DNA of 64,000 nt from Patescibacteria group bacterium (GTDB taxonomy: Bacteria > Patescibacteriota > Patescibacteriia > Patescibacteriales > Patescibacteriaceae): the NCBI GenBank assembly GCA_030583705.1, contig CP129471.1, forward strand, positions 734,506 through 798,505. Direction: 5' to 3'. Made by a program: the position numbers and the translations under genes. Shown here one piece after another: positions 55,801 to 64,000 of this stretch (the first letter of the stretch is position 1; every line of letters starts with the position of its first letter). A model generated the notes under the pieces. It was given only the letters and a program-made list of their open reading frames with translations. It searched no databases and was not told the DNA's origin.

Positions 55801-55946
55801 ATGATTAAAATTAAAGTGAATAAAATTCTCTTTAATTATACCAAAAAAGCTTTAAAAGTTCAAATGAGTTGCTAGGGTTATTCTATATCAACTTAGCTAA
55901 CTTAACATCAATAATTTAATCGCCACCAATAAATAATACAAACTTA

Positions 55947-57299
55947 TTATGAATTAGTATCGTCCGAATTGCCTTCTTCGTCTACTTCATCTTCCCTAAC
56001 CACTTCATCCTTATCCTTATCTTCCGGAGTTTCTTCTTTTTCCTTATCCTTTTTTTCTTCTGATTCACCTTTTACGTCCTCTTCTTTACCTTTCTTGTCC
56101 TTCTTGTCTTCTTTATCTTCTCCATCTTTTGTATTTTCTTCTACCTCATCTTCTGTTGTATCTTCTTTGTCTTTATTCTTTTCATTTTTTGGTTTACGTG
56201 AACGAGCTTTACCTGGTACAGCCAAACCTAAACGATGTTCTTTAGAATCAAGTGAAATAACTTCAAAAGTTGCAGTTTCCCCAGCCTTAAAAGCATCTTC
56301 TATTTTTTTACCAGCCGTTAAACCAAGTTGACTAATATGAGCCAAACCATGAATGTCTTGATCAAGTTCAATAAACAAACCAAAAGGATTTACCTTAAGG
56401 ATCTTTCCTTCAACATTTTTACCAACAGCATATTTTTCCTCAACGTTTTTCCAAGGGTCATCTAAGAGATTCTTAACGGAAAGAAAAATCTTTGCTCCTT
56501 CAATACCGATAATCTGGGCTTTAACATTATCTCCGACTTTATAAAGATCAGACGGATCTTCAATACGTTGCCAAGCTAACTGACTAATATGAATTAAACC
56601 TTCAAGGTTACCTCCAAAGTTAACAAAGACACCAAAACCGGTAACGGCAATAACCGAACCTTCCACTGAGTCGCCAACTGCATATTGGGAAATAACATCT
56701 TTTTGTTTTTCCTGCCAAGCATCCTTTTCACTAACCACTAGTTTTTCTTCCTTGCGATCCAAAGCAATAATTCTAACTTCAGCTTCCGTTCCAACTAGAG
56801 ATTTCAGTTTTTCAAAAATTTTGGTTTTATCTCCACCTGAAACACGAGGGTAGTTTTCCGGAGAGAGCTGAGAAACAGGCAAGAAGGCTTGAATTTGTGC
56901 ATAGCTTACCATTAAGCCACCGCGATTAGCCGCGTTAATTTTAACACTAATCGGTTGTTTCTTTTCATAAGCCTCGGTTAAACTCTGCCAAGCTTTTTCT
57001 TGTCCAGCAAAACGGAAAGATAATTCAAGTTCACCGTTTTCATTTTCAGGTTCAATAACCGTTGCTTCAATTTCTTCACCAGGCTTAAGACCAGCAAACT
57101 CACTAGCCTCAAAATAAAGTTCACGTCCACGTACTACACCGGTTAAAAAACCGCCGATATCAATTTTAACTTCCGCCTTAGAGGCAGACAGAATCTTGCC
57201 CTTAACGGTATCTCCGACCTGGGGAATGGTTATTTTACCCTCACGTTCTTTAAGTAAGGCAGCAAAATCTTGGCCAGCACTTTTTGTTTGATTACTCAT
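55947..57299 (-). CDS. rpsA: Ribosomal protein S1 (four S1 domains)
   Basis: 450 residues. Four S1 repeats start near residues 24, 107, 205 and 292 (GDTVKGKILSASKAEV; ISVKINAANRGGLMV; GDSVEGSVIAVTGFGVFVNF; GKNVEGKILKVNPFGLFIEL). The last ~90 residues are a highly charged Glu/Lys/Asp tail (KEEDVKGESEEKKDKEKEE within it), unusual for S1. It binds mRNA on the 30S. A structured leader precedes the gene. Some shorter proteins of this type act as general RNA-binding proteins. Confidence 0.92.
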   Translation of the reverse strand: MSNQTKSAGQDFAALLKEREGKITIPQVGDTVKGKILSASKAEVKIDIGGFLTGVVRGRELYFEASEFAGLKPGEEIEATVIEPENENGELELSFRFAGQEKAWQSLTEAYEKKQPISVKINAANRGGLMVSYAQIQAFLPVSQLSPENYPRVSGGDKTKIFEKLKSLVGTEAEVRIIALDRKEEKLVVSEKDAWQEKQKDVISQYAVGDSVEGSVIAVTGFGVFVNFGGNLEGLIHISQLAWQRIEDPSDLYKVGDNVKAQIIGIEGAKIFLSVKNLLDDPWKNVEEKYAVGKNVEGKILKVNPFGLFIELDQDIHGLAHISQLGLTAGKKIEDAFKAGETATFEVISLDSKEHRLGLAVPGKARSRKPKNEKNKDKEDTTEDEVEENTKDGEDKEDKKDKKGKEEDVKGESEEKKDKEKEETPEDKDKDEVVREDEVDEEGNSDDTNS

Positions 57300-57327
57300 A
57301 AAATAAAAAAAGAGTTTCTTAACCTCT

Positions 57328-57387
57328 GCTCCAATAAGAGCTTGGGTCTTTCGGCCACCCGGACGATATACGTCTTTCTCCCGAAAG
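57328..57387 (-). promoter_or_regulatory. Structured rpsA leader with possible pseudoknot
   Basis: On the minus strand, before rpsA: CTTTCGG (57381-57387), hairpin GACG/CGTC (57362-57374), hairpin GGGT/ACCC (57344-57360) whose loop holds CCGAAAG (57348-57354), complementary to the first element, and hairpin GCTC/GAGC (57328-57341). Loop-to-upstream pairing would make a pseudoknot. A candidate for S1 autoregulation or another ligand. Confidence 0.5.
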
Positions 57388-57475
57388 GTTATTAAAGGTG
57401 GTATTCAATTTATTACCTATTATTTATAGCATAGAGGAAAAGAAAAAGCAAGGGTTAATTAAAAGCCTCTTTTTC

Positions 57476-57507
57476 AATAAAACCTCCCTTAATAGGGAGG
57501 TTTTATT
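57476..57507. terminator. Bidirectional terminator upstream of the rpsA leader
   Basis: AATAAAACCTCCCT/AGGGAGGTTTTATT, a perfect 14-base-pair stem with a 4-base loop. It ends the DsbA/GILT-like gene's transcript on the minus strand. Confidence 0.9.
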
Positions 57508-57564
57508 GATATTTTGTTCAAAGATTTAATCTTTTTGCTTAACTTTTCATCCTTACTTTTAATC

Positions 57565-58695
57565 TTACATAGGTACTCCACAAGCAGCTGAGTTAGCGTT
57601 ACTGGCGGCTGTACCTTCACCAAAACCAGGAGAAGGTGTACCAGCAGGCATAGCTTCGGAACACTCTGAAGGTTGATTATTAAAAGCGGCACAAATGGTA
57701 GCCATTAAGCTTTGGCTGTCTCTACCAGTGTTAACTTCTTTACCATTAATAACCAAAGTTGGTGAACCCTGGACTCCGTATTTTTTATTATCCGCATCAT
57801 GAATAGAAAAAGGAGGGAACTGTCCGTTATAGGTAGTGCGGTCATTATAATTAGCAGTTAACTTGTAGTCTGAATCAGCTTTAGAAACACAAGAAGAAAT
57901 TTTGCCTTCATCTAAACCAGCTTGTGTACCACAAGCAGCTGAATCACCAGCTTTAACAAAACAATTAAGATAGCCAACTAACTTTTCTGGTTGTTCTTTA
58001 TCAATACAGTATTGGCGAGCTTGTTCATCGATTTCAATCTTGTCATGCATGGCATAGTTAACAAATTTAGGTTGGAAGTCCATCTTATCACCCAAAGCGG
58101 CGACTACTGGTAAAATACCTTTTTGCATTTGTAGACCAAATGGACAATGACTCATAACAAACAACTCAACTACTGGTTTCTCTGATTTAGGCAAATCGGC
58201 AGGAATAACTGGAGCTGAAGCAGTTGAGGGGGCGCCGTCCACTCCTTGAGAAGCCAAGGAAACCGAAGTATCCATACCTTGAGGGAAGAACATCTTACCA
58301 TCCTTTGACATAAAAGATTCAATGGAATCTCCCTCCAACATAACGGTTAACTTATAAAGAGTCTTATTATAATCCGTTACCTCAGAAACAGTAGCGGTAG
58401 AGCCAGAAACAAGCTCTGAATTAATATATTTTTCAGCTAAGGTCTTAGCTTCTTCAGGTGAAAGCTTTTTAGCACTGCTAAAATTTCCATCGCCAAAGTT
58501 AGCTACCGCCACAATAACCAAAACCACCGCAATGGCGATAACGGCTATTAAAGTGTTAGAATTTTGCGACTTGGTCGCTGGGCTACCATGGCTGCCTTGA
58601 TGGGCATGTCCCTCATGAGAAGGCTTATGTTCATGATGGGCATGTCCCTCATGAGAAGGCTTATGTTCACCATGGTGTTGGTGATTATTTTCCAT
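57565..58695 (-). CDS. Membrane-anchored DsbA/GILT-like thiol protein
   Basis: 376 residues. A His-rich N-terminus (a tandem 12-residue unit HEHKPSHEGHAH) precedes one membrane helix (TLIAVIAIAVVLVIVAVANF), giving an N-in anchor. Outside, a linker domain (LSPEEAKTLAEKYINSELV) is followed by a thioredoxin-like domain with FVMSHCPFGLQMQKGILPV, then YCIDKEQ, LNCFV and CGTQ, and cis-Pro loop VQGSPTLVING. The first motif is CxxG, not CxxC, so it cannot be a classical DsbA site; Cys partners elsewhere may act as in GILT. Role in disulfide handling is inferred. Confidence 0.82.
   Translation of the reverse strand: MENNHQHHGEHKPSHEGHAHHEHKPSHEGHAHQGSHGSPATKSQNSNTLIAVIAIAVVLVIVAVANFGDGNFSSAKKLSPEEAKTLAEKYINSELVSGSTATVSEVTDYNKTLYKLTVMLEGDSIESFMSKDGKMFFPQGMDTSVSLASQGVDGAPSTASAPVIPADLPKSEKPVVELFVMSHCPFGLQMQKGILPVVAALGDKMDFQPKFVNYAMHDKIEIDEQARQYCIDKEQPEKLVGYLNCFVKAGDSAACGTQAGLDEGKISSCVSKADSDYKLTANYNDRTTYNGQFPPFSIHDADNKKYGVQGSPTLVINGKEVNTGRDSQSLMATICAAFNNQPSECSEAMPAGTPSPGFGEGTAASNANSAACGVPM
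58599..58670 (-). repeat. Tandem 36-bp repeat coding the His-rich unit
   Basis: Two adjacent 36-base units (58599-58634 and 58635-58670) differ at one base. Each encodes 12 residues rich in His, Glu and Lys in the cytoplasmic N-terminus of the thiol protein. A recent in-frame duplication. Confidence 0.85.
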
Positions 58696-58762
58696 ATATT
58701 TATGTATGTTATTAAAAAGCCCTAAAAGCTTATTTAAAAATAATTAATAAAATTATAAAATT

Positions 58763-58780
58763 ATTGGTTAAATAACCAAT
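58763..58780. repeat. Small inverted repeat before the thiol-protein gene
   Basis: ATTGGTTA-AA-TAACCAAT lies just after a minus-strand TATAAT (58785-58790) with TTACTT 18 bases upstream. It could be an operator of the gene starting at 58695. The rest of the 165-base gap shows nothing. Confidence 0.4.
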
Positions 58781-58860
58781 GGTTATTATAGTTATTACAG
58801 TATACCTTAAGTAAGCCAAGGGGTCAAATAAAAAGCTTAATCTGAGATTAACCTAATTAA

Positions 58861-61407
58861 TTAAACCCAGGTAACACAGGCTACCGAGTCTCCTTCTTCC
58901 TTAAAGCGCATTAAGCGTACCCCTTGGGTATCCCGACCAGATTCGCTAACCGTCTTAAATGGCAAACGAATAACCTGTCCTTTAGTAGAGATAATGATCA
59001 GATCCTTATTGCTCATAGCCTCAATATTAACAACATAAGCGTTAGTTAAAGTACCAGTTTTCGTGGTTACTTTAGCGGTCTTAATACCACTGCCGCCTCT
59101 AGATTGAACCTTATAAAGAGCTAAAGGCGTACGTTTACCATAGCCACCAGCCATAACGGAGAGGATTTGCATATCTTTGGATTTTTTCTGCTCCTCGGCA
59201 ATAATACCCATACCAATAACACTGTCGTCTTTTTTAAGGCGAAGCCCGATAACTCCGGCCGCACTGCGACCCATTGGTCTAACATCGCTTTCTTTAAAGC
59301 GAATAGCTTGTCCGGCGGAAGTGATTAACTGTATTTCATCTTTACCGGAAGTTGGTTTAGCCCAGATTAACTCATCATCATCTCTAATAGTTAAAGCAAT
59401 TAAGCCAGAACGACGAACTTTACCAAATTCGCTTAATTCTACTTTCTTAACCACGCCCTTTTTAGTGGCAAAGAATAAGAATTTGCTTTTATTCATTTTA
59501 TCCAAAGGCAAAACCGAAGTTACTTTTTCACCGGGTGAAAGCTGCAGGAAGTTAACAATTGCTTGTCCTTTAGCTGTTCTTTGGGCCGAAGGGATTTCAT
59601 AAGCTTTAAGTTGGAAAACTCGTCCGCGAGTGGTAAAGAAAAGTAAATCATCATGAGTTAGGGTGGTAAGCATAAATTCCACCATGTCTTCTTCTTTAGT
59701 AGTTAAGCCTATAACTCCCTTCCCGCCCCTGGCCTGAGTTTTAAACATGGAAGGAGCTAGACGTTTAATATAGCCATCTCTGGTCATAACCACTACCACC
59801 TCTTCGTTGGGTACAAAATCTTCCACATTAAACTCTCCAACCGGATGATCAACCAACCTTGTTCTTCTTTCATCACCGTATTCTTCTCGCAATAAATTCA
59901 TATCTTCCCTAATAATTTGTAAAATCTTTTTGCGAGAACCCAAAATACCTTCCAACTCTTTAATTAAAGCTTTTTTGTCTTTAAGTTCGTTTTCAATTAG
60001 CAAGCGTTCAAGGTTAGCTAAAGATCCAAGTTTCATTTCCACAATAGCCAAAGCTTGCTTATCCGATAATTTAAATTTCTTAACCAAATTAATTTTAGCT
60101 TCATCTCGATTACGGGAAGCTTTAATTAACTTAATTACTTGATCAATATGCAAAAGAGCTATCATTAAACCATCCAAAATATGAGCTCTGTCTTTGGCTT
60201 TTTCCAAATCAAATTCCGTTCTTCTTCTAATAACGACCTCGCGATGCTTAATATATTCTTCTAAAACAGATTTAAGATTTAAAACACGAGGTTGGATACC
60301 ATTAATTAGAGCTAATAAGTTAAGGTGAAAAGTTTCTTGTAGCTGCGTCATCTTATAAAGACTATTTAAAATCTTTTTTGGAAAAGCATCTTTTTTAAGT
60401 TCAATTACCACCCGAACACCGGCTTTATCTGATTCATCGCGCAAATCTCTAATACCTTCAAGTTTTTTCTCTCGTACCAAATCGGCGATTTTTTCTACCA
60501 AGTTAGCTTTGTTAACCTGAAAAGGAATCTCACTGATTATTATATTATAAGTATCCTGTTTAGCTTCAACAATCTCGGCTACTCCACGTGTAACAATACC
60601 GCCTTTACCGGTGGTATAAGCTTTAATAATAGCTTCGCGATCATAAATAATACCACCGGTCGGGAAATCCGGACCCTTAACATGCTCCATTAAATCTTCA
60701 ACAGTAGCTTCGGGTTTTTCAATTAAGTGTTCAATGGCATTAATCAATTCATTAAGATTATGAGGAGGAATATTAGTTGCCATACCGACGGCAATACCCA
60801 TGCTACCGTTTAGAAGAAGGTTGGGGAGTCTGGCTGGCAAAACAGTGGGTTCTCTATATGAGCCATCATAGTTGGCCACAAAGTCCACAGTTTTTCTATC
60901 TATATCAGATAAAAGTTCTTCAGAAATACGTGCCAATTTAGCTTCGGTATAACGCATGGCCGCCGCGTTATCTCCGTCCATTGAACCAAAGTTACCTTGT
61001 CCACGAACCAAAGGGTAGCGCATGGAAAAATCCTGAGCCATACGAACCATAGCATCATAAACCGCCGAATCGCCGTGCGGATGATACTTAGCCAAAACTT
61101 CTCCGACCACTGCAGCGGATTTTCTAAACTTAGCACTGGAGCGTAAACCCAACTGCCACATGGCGTATAAAATACGACGATGAACCGGTTTAAGTCCATC
61201 TCTAACATCAGGTAAAGCGCGGGCAACTATAACACTCATGGCATAGTCCAAATAAGAACGCTTCATTTCCTCCACAATCGGTTGGGGTTCAATATGTCCA
61301 CGATTATTGTTTGAATCTACCGTATCATTATTATCCGGCGGCACAAGTCCTTGTTCGGCAGAGGTTTTTTTATCGTCCATTTTGGATGATTTTTTTTCTT
61401 TAGGCAT
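58861..61407 (-). CDS. gyrA: DNA gyrase subunit A
   Basis: 848 residues. Catalytic Tyr Y153 ([10 protein letters not shown]), quinolone region [10 protein letters not shown] with S114 and D118 (the residues of susceptible enzymes), coiled-coil arm, and a C-terminal pinwheel with the GyrA box QARGGKG, which marks it as gyrase rather than topoisomerase IV. A ~40-residue polar N-terminal extension is added. gyrB is not in the window. Confidence 0.97.
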   Translation of the reverse strand: MPKEKKSSKMDDKKTSAEQGLVPPDNNDTVDSNNNRGHIEPQPIVEEMKRSYLDYAMSVIVARALPDVRDGLKPVHRRILYAMWQLGLRSSAKFRKSAAVVGEVLAKYHPHGDSAVYDAMVRMAQDFSMRYPLVRGQGNFGSMDGDNAAAMRYTEAKLARISEELLSDIDRKTVDFVANYDGSYREPTVLPARLPNLLLNGSMGIAVGMATNIPPHNLNELINAIEHLIEKPEATVEDLMEHVKGPDFPTGGIIYDREAIIKAYTTGKGGIVTRGVAEIVEAKQDTYNIIISEIPFQVNKANLVEKIADLVREKKLEGIRDLRDESDKAGVRVVIELKKDAFPKKILNSLYKMTQLQETFHLNLLALINGIQPRVLNLKSVLEEYIKHREVVIRRRTEFDLEKAKDRAHILDGLMIALLHIDQVIKLIKASRNRDEAKINLVKKFKLSDKQALAIVEMKLGSLANLERLLIENELKDKKALIKELEGILGSRKKILQIIREDMNLLREEYGDERRTRLVDHPVGEFNVEDFVPNEEVVVVMTRDGYIKRLAPSMFKTQARGGKGVIGLTTKEEDMVEFMLTTLTHDDLLFFTTRGRVFQLKAYEIPSAQRTAKGQAIVNFLQLSPGEKVTSVLPLDKMNKSKFLFFATKKGVVKKVELSEFGKVRRSGLIALTIRDDDELIWAKPTSGKDEIQLITSAGQAIRFKESDVRPMGRSAAGVIGLRLKKDDSVIGMGIIAEEQKKSKDMQILSVMAGGYGKRTPLALYKVQSRGGSGIKTAKVTTKTGTLTNAYVVNIEAMSNKDLIIISTKGQVIRLPFKTVSESGRDTQGVRLMRFKEEGDSVACVTWV

Positions 61408-61450
61408 AAACTGTTTAATTTTAATTACTAATGAATAGAATACCTGTTAA

Positions 61451-62278
61451 TTAATTATTCGGCAAGGTACCCGGTATATTCTTTGGCTCTTCATTTGTCT
61501 GTTGTTCATTTAATTCCCCTTCACTCAACTGTTCCTCACTCTGACCTTTATTTTCTGCTTTTTCAGTATTTTCAGTATTAAAACCATTATTATCATCCGA
61601 AAGATTTTCTTCAAGGTTGGCTTTTAATTTTTCCAAGGCCCTGGCTTCAGCCTCAGCGGCTGTTTCTTGTTCAACCGCTTGATCAAGGTTTTGCGTCATA
61701 GCTCCAAAATCCTGTATATCCATTTTTATTTCACCCATTGCCTTGCTAAACTCTTCTCTTAAACTACCAATGTCCGATGAAGCTTCATTATCTGAATTGG
61801 ATAAAAGCTTCATATCTGAACTAATTAAAGAACGTAGACTAACAATCCAAGCAAAAAAGATCAAGAGCATTAAAGAACTAACACCAATCCATATAATCAA
61901 ATTTTTATTATTTTTTATCTCATTTTTACGCCTAAGAGGGCCAGAAGCTGGACGATGGGCTTCATAGCCATGTAAAACCGAATGACTTGAGGTTGTTTTT
62001 TTAGGCTCAACCTCCAAAACAAGATCAGGGAAATTTTTAACGAAATCACGATGTCCACTCGCAGTAGTTGTAGCAGCTTTAACCTCTATCGGTACAACAA
62101 AATCAAGATGGTTGTTTTTTCCGGAAATTACTGTTTTGGATTTTTTAGCAGTCCCAACCCTACCAGTTCGCTTAGCAGTTTTTTTAACAGCCGGCTTCTT
62201 TGTTTTAGCTTTGACCCCAGCCCTAGCTTTAGACTTGGACTTAACTTCTTCTTTTTTGTTTTCAGAACTTTTTACCAT
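61451..62278 (-). CDS. Membrane protein with Lys/Ala-rich N-terminus
   Basis: 275 residues. Residues 1-60 are Lys- and Ala-rich like a histone-H1-type tail (KSKARAGVKAKTKKPAVKK), residues ~130-152 a membrane helix (LIIWIGVSSLMLLIFFAWIVSL), then a coiled coil (EEFSKAMGEIKMDIQDFGAM) and an acidic Gln/Asn/Glu-rich tail. The layout suggests DNA or RNA binding inside and an outer coiled coil, but no family is known. Confidence 0.65.
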   Translation of the reverse strand: MVKSSENKKEEVKSKSKARAGVKAKTKKPAVKKTAKRTGRVGTAKKSKTVISGKNNHLDFVVPIEVKAATTTASGHRDFVKNFPDLVLEVEPKKTTSSHSVLHGYEAHRPASGPLRRKNEIKNNKNLIIWIGVSSLMLLIFFAWIVSLRSLISSDMKLLSNSDNEASSDIGSLREEFSKAMGEIKMDIQDFGAMTQNLDQAVEQETAAEAEARALEKLKANLEENLSDDNNGFNTENTEKAENKGQSEEQLSEGELNEQQTNEEPKNIPGTLPNN

Positions 62279-62285
62279 AAAAGTT

Positions 62286-62936
62286 TTAATTAAGTACTAC
62301 TAAATCCATACCATCTTGCGGTAAATCTTTTCTAACAATTTTTAATTTTTCTTCATAACGAGGTTTAACAGCAATAGCTTTTAAGAAATTATCCAAGGGA
62401 TCCAAATTTTTAGATAATTTTAAACCGCTTACATGATAATGCATGGGAATAACTAATCTTGGTTCAATTTGGTTAATTACCTTAACGGCGGTTTGGGCAT
62501 TAATGGTATAAACTCCGCCTACGGGAATAATTAAAATATCAGTACCTTCAAGTTTTTCAAGTTGTGAATTATCTAACTCACAACCCAAATCTCCCAGGTG
62601 GGTAATGGAAATTCCCTCAAGCTCTATTCTATACATAACATTTTTACCACGCTCCGCTCCTTCCGAAGAATCGTGATAAGAGCTAACTCCTTCAATAAAG
62701 ACACCCTTAACCTCATACTCTCCCGGACCACTAATAACAAAAGGATTACCAATAACAGCCGCCACATTATTATGATCATCGTGATCATGACTAATAGTAA
62801 CTATATCTGCTTCAAGCTTAGGTAACTTTAAACCAACCTTCTCAGGCTTAAAAGGATCGGTAACTACCGTTACAATATCATTTTCATGTTTAGCTTGGAG
62901 TTTAAAACAGGAGTGATTGATTTTTACAATTTGCAT
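62286..62936 (-). CDS. MBL-fold metal-dependent hydrolase (UPF0173-like)
   Basis: 216 residues from ATG 62936. An in-frame ATG at 62978 would sit on the expected transcription start, so it is less likely. Motifs: NHSCFKL, TISHDHDDHNN (metal site), GPGEYEVKGVFI, THLGDLG and IPMHYHVSG. Similar to YtkL/UlaG-like hydrolases of unknown substrate. Confidence 0.85.
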   Translation of the reverse strand: MQIVKINHSCFKLQAKHENDIVTVVTDPFKPEKVGLKLPKLEADIVTISHDHDDHNNVAAVIGNPFVISGPGEYEVKGVFIEGVSSYHDSSEGAERGKNVMYRIELEGISITHLGDLGCELDNSQLEKLEGTDILIIPVGGVYTINAQTAVKVINQIEPRLVIPMHYHVSGLKLSKNLDPLDNFLKAIAVKPRYEEKLKIVRKDLPQDGMDLVVLN

Positions 62937-62984
62937 AAAATAAGGTTTAAAAACGGCCCTTAAATGGCGCCGCAGCATACTTTA

Positions 62985-63013
62985 AATATACTGCATTTAA
63001 GAAGAAGAGTCAA
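62985..63013 (-). promoter_or_regulatory. Promoter of the MBL-gyrA-side operon
   Basis: On the minus strand TTGACT (63008-63013), 17 bases, TATATT (62985-62990). Predicted start near 62977. Confidence 0.65.
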
Positions 63014-63068
63014 TCTAAAAAACAAGAGAAAAAACAACTTAATAAAAAACTTTTCGGTTTTTACTAAT

Positions 63069-63098
63069 TTGACAAAAAATCAATTTTTATCCTATCCT
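63069..63098 (+). promoter_or_regulatory. Promoter of the LCP gene
   Basis: TTGACA (63069-63074), 18 bases, TATCCT (63093-63098), about 75 bases before the ATG. Confidence 0.5.
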
Positions 63099-63173
63099 TG
63101 ATATTTGCCAAAAAGGCTTAAACAGTATAAAGTATAAAAGTATCTTAAATATATTAAAGAATAAAAAACCCCT

Positions 63174-64000
63174 ATGGATCATAACCACAATTTGCTTAAT
63201 AATATTGAAAAACCCCAACAACGTCGTAAGAAGTCTATTTTTAAAAGAATTAGAAAAATATTCGTAAGTTTTTTAATTCTTTTAGTTGTTCTTTATGCCT
63301 TTTTCTACTTTAAACAACTCTTCTTTGGTAGTAATGAAGAAGGTGGTACCTCTTGGATCGATCGTATTCCCCTTATCGGGCAAGTTAAACATTTAGCAGA
63401 GAGCTCAGACAGACCCCTAAAAGGCGAAGAAAGAGACAGAATCAATATTCTTCTTTTAGGTATTGGCGGCGCCCAACATGACGGAGGTCTTTTAACGGAT
63501 ACTATTATGGTAGCCAGCTTAAAACCATCCACCAACCAAGTTTCCATGCTTTCTATCCCCAGAGATCTGGTAGTCCGTGTTGAAGGTTCTTCCGATTACC
63601 GTAAGATAAACAGTGTTCATTCTTTAGCTGAACAAAGAGATAAGGGCAGTGGAGGCTTAGCTGTTAGTCAAACTGTTAGCCGCCTACTTGATGAACCAAT
63701 TGATTACTATGTTAGAATAGATTTCGATGGCTTTGAGAAAATTATAGACCAAATTGGAGGTGTTAGTGTTTATGTGGAAAATACACTAGATGACTATAGT
63801 TACCCAATCAGAGGACGCGAAGATAATCCGGATTATTACAGTCGTTTTGAACATTTGCATATACCCCAAGGCTGGCAAGAAATGGACGGTAGTCTAGCTC
63901 TTAAATACGCCCGTTCCAGACACGGTCTGCGCGGTGAAGGCTCGGATTTTGCCAGAGCCAGAAGACAACAAAATATCATGGTAGCTGCTAAAGAAAAGAT
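63174..64000 (+). CDS. LytR-CpsA-Psr (LCP) family protein, 3' end missing
   Basis: At least 275 residues; the gene runs past the window end. A basic N-terminus and one membrane helix (IFVSFLILLVVLYAFFYF) precede the LCP catalytic domain: INILLLGIGG, GLLTDTIMVASL, MLSIPRDLVV, RKINSVHSL, YYVRIDFDGFEKIID and LKYARSRH followed by ARARRQQ. LCP enzymes transfer undecaprenyl-linked polymers to the cell wall. May connect with the O-antigen ligase-like protein at 1.4 kb in surface glycan display. Confidence 0.92.
   Translation, partial: MDHNHNLLNNIEKPQQRRKKSIFKRIRKIFVSFLILLVVLYAFFYFKQLFFGSNEEGGTSWIDRIPLIGQVKHLAESSDRPLKGEERDRINILLLGIGGAQHDGGLLTDTIMVASLKPSTNQVSMLSIPRDLVVRVEGSSDYRKINSVHSLAEQRDKGSGGLAVSQTVSRLLDEPIDYYVRIDFDGFEKIIDQIGGVSVYVENTLDDYSYPIRGREDNPDYYSRFEHLHIPQGWQEMDGSLALKYARSRHGLRGEGSDFARARRQQNIMVAAKEK

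Noticed and set aside
58599-58670. Tandem repeat as a CRISPR array
   Set aside because: Two adjacent units without spacers, in frame within a coding gene. No CRISPR array or cas gene was seen in the window.
62934-62978. Upstream ATG at 62978 as the start of the MBL hydrolase
   Set aside because: It would fall at the predicted transcription start and adds a basic tail unlike the family; ATG 62936 begins the conserved fold.

Overview
The window is chromosomal DNA of a small-genome bacterium of the Candidate Phyla Radiation (Patescibacteria), most likely a parcubacterium-like lineage. This is inferred from AT-rich short-spaced genes, a single-chain glycyl-tRNA synthetase, type IV prepilin-like proteins fused to surface domains, many small membrane proteins without clear families, and a diversity-generating retroelement (DGR). 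Stops are almost all TAA or TAG; among the complete genes I read only one ends in TGA, and no long gene has an in-frame TGA, so the code appears standard.

Layout. 1-5.5 kb (+): the end of rmuC, a nucleotidyltransferase-like protein, an O-antigen ligase-like protein, glyS and an M16 protease. 5.5-7.7 kb: a compact DGR with a target gene whose 3' end is a variable repeat (VR), a template repeat (TR), two GAACG-based hairpins and a short avd-like gene; no DGR reverse transcriptase is present. 7.8-16.9 kb (+): a UvrD-like helicase-nuclease, a prepilin fusion, small membrane proteins, a tRNA-binding OB protein, a LysM/M23 peptidase, tRNA-Ala, an alpha/beta hydrolase and an NlpC/P60 protein. 17-22.6 kb (+): an AbiE-type toxin-antitoxin pair placed directly in front of polA and murD. 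22.7-30 kb (-): an unlisted 50-residue LysW-like zinc-ribbon gene and a complete F-type ATP synthase operon. 30-36.9 kb (-): tatD, cvpA-like, a large membrane protein, a DHH phosphoesterase, rbfA and infB. 36.9-40.2 kb: a retron-like locus (structured RNA plus reverse transcriptase), a two-helix membrane protein and a Fic protein. 40.2-46.4 kb (-): a second prepilin fusion, a PH-domain protein, a DUF4143 ATPase, ruvB, a YdjM-like protein and a DEDDh exonuclease. 46.7-52.5 kb (+): rny, a peptide-binding lipoprotein-like protein, tRNA-Leu and RNase J. 52.6-62.9 kb (-): ftsH, rpsA with a structured leader, a DsbA/GILT-like thiol protein, gyrA and an MBL-fold hydrolase. At 63.2 kb (+) an LCP-family gene runs off the window.

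Most genes are housekeeping: translation (glyS, infB, rbfA, rpsA, two tRNAs), RNA decay (rny, RNase J), replication and repair (polA, ruvB, gyrA, helicase-nuclease, tatD), energy (atp operon) and envelope (murD, LCP, M23, NlpC/P60, prepilins). The accessory interest lies in four islands: the DGR at 6.1-7.7 kb, the AbiE pair at 17 kb, the retron-like locus at 37 kb, and the Fic and DUF4143 genes near 39-43 kb. Several genes share a sigma70-type promoter of the form TTGACW-N17-TATAAT preceded by TGTG; one nearly consensus copy at 30.15 kb drives no recognisable gene.
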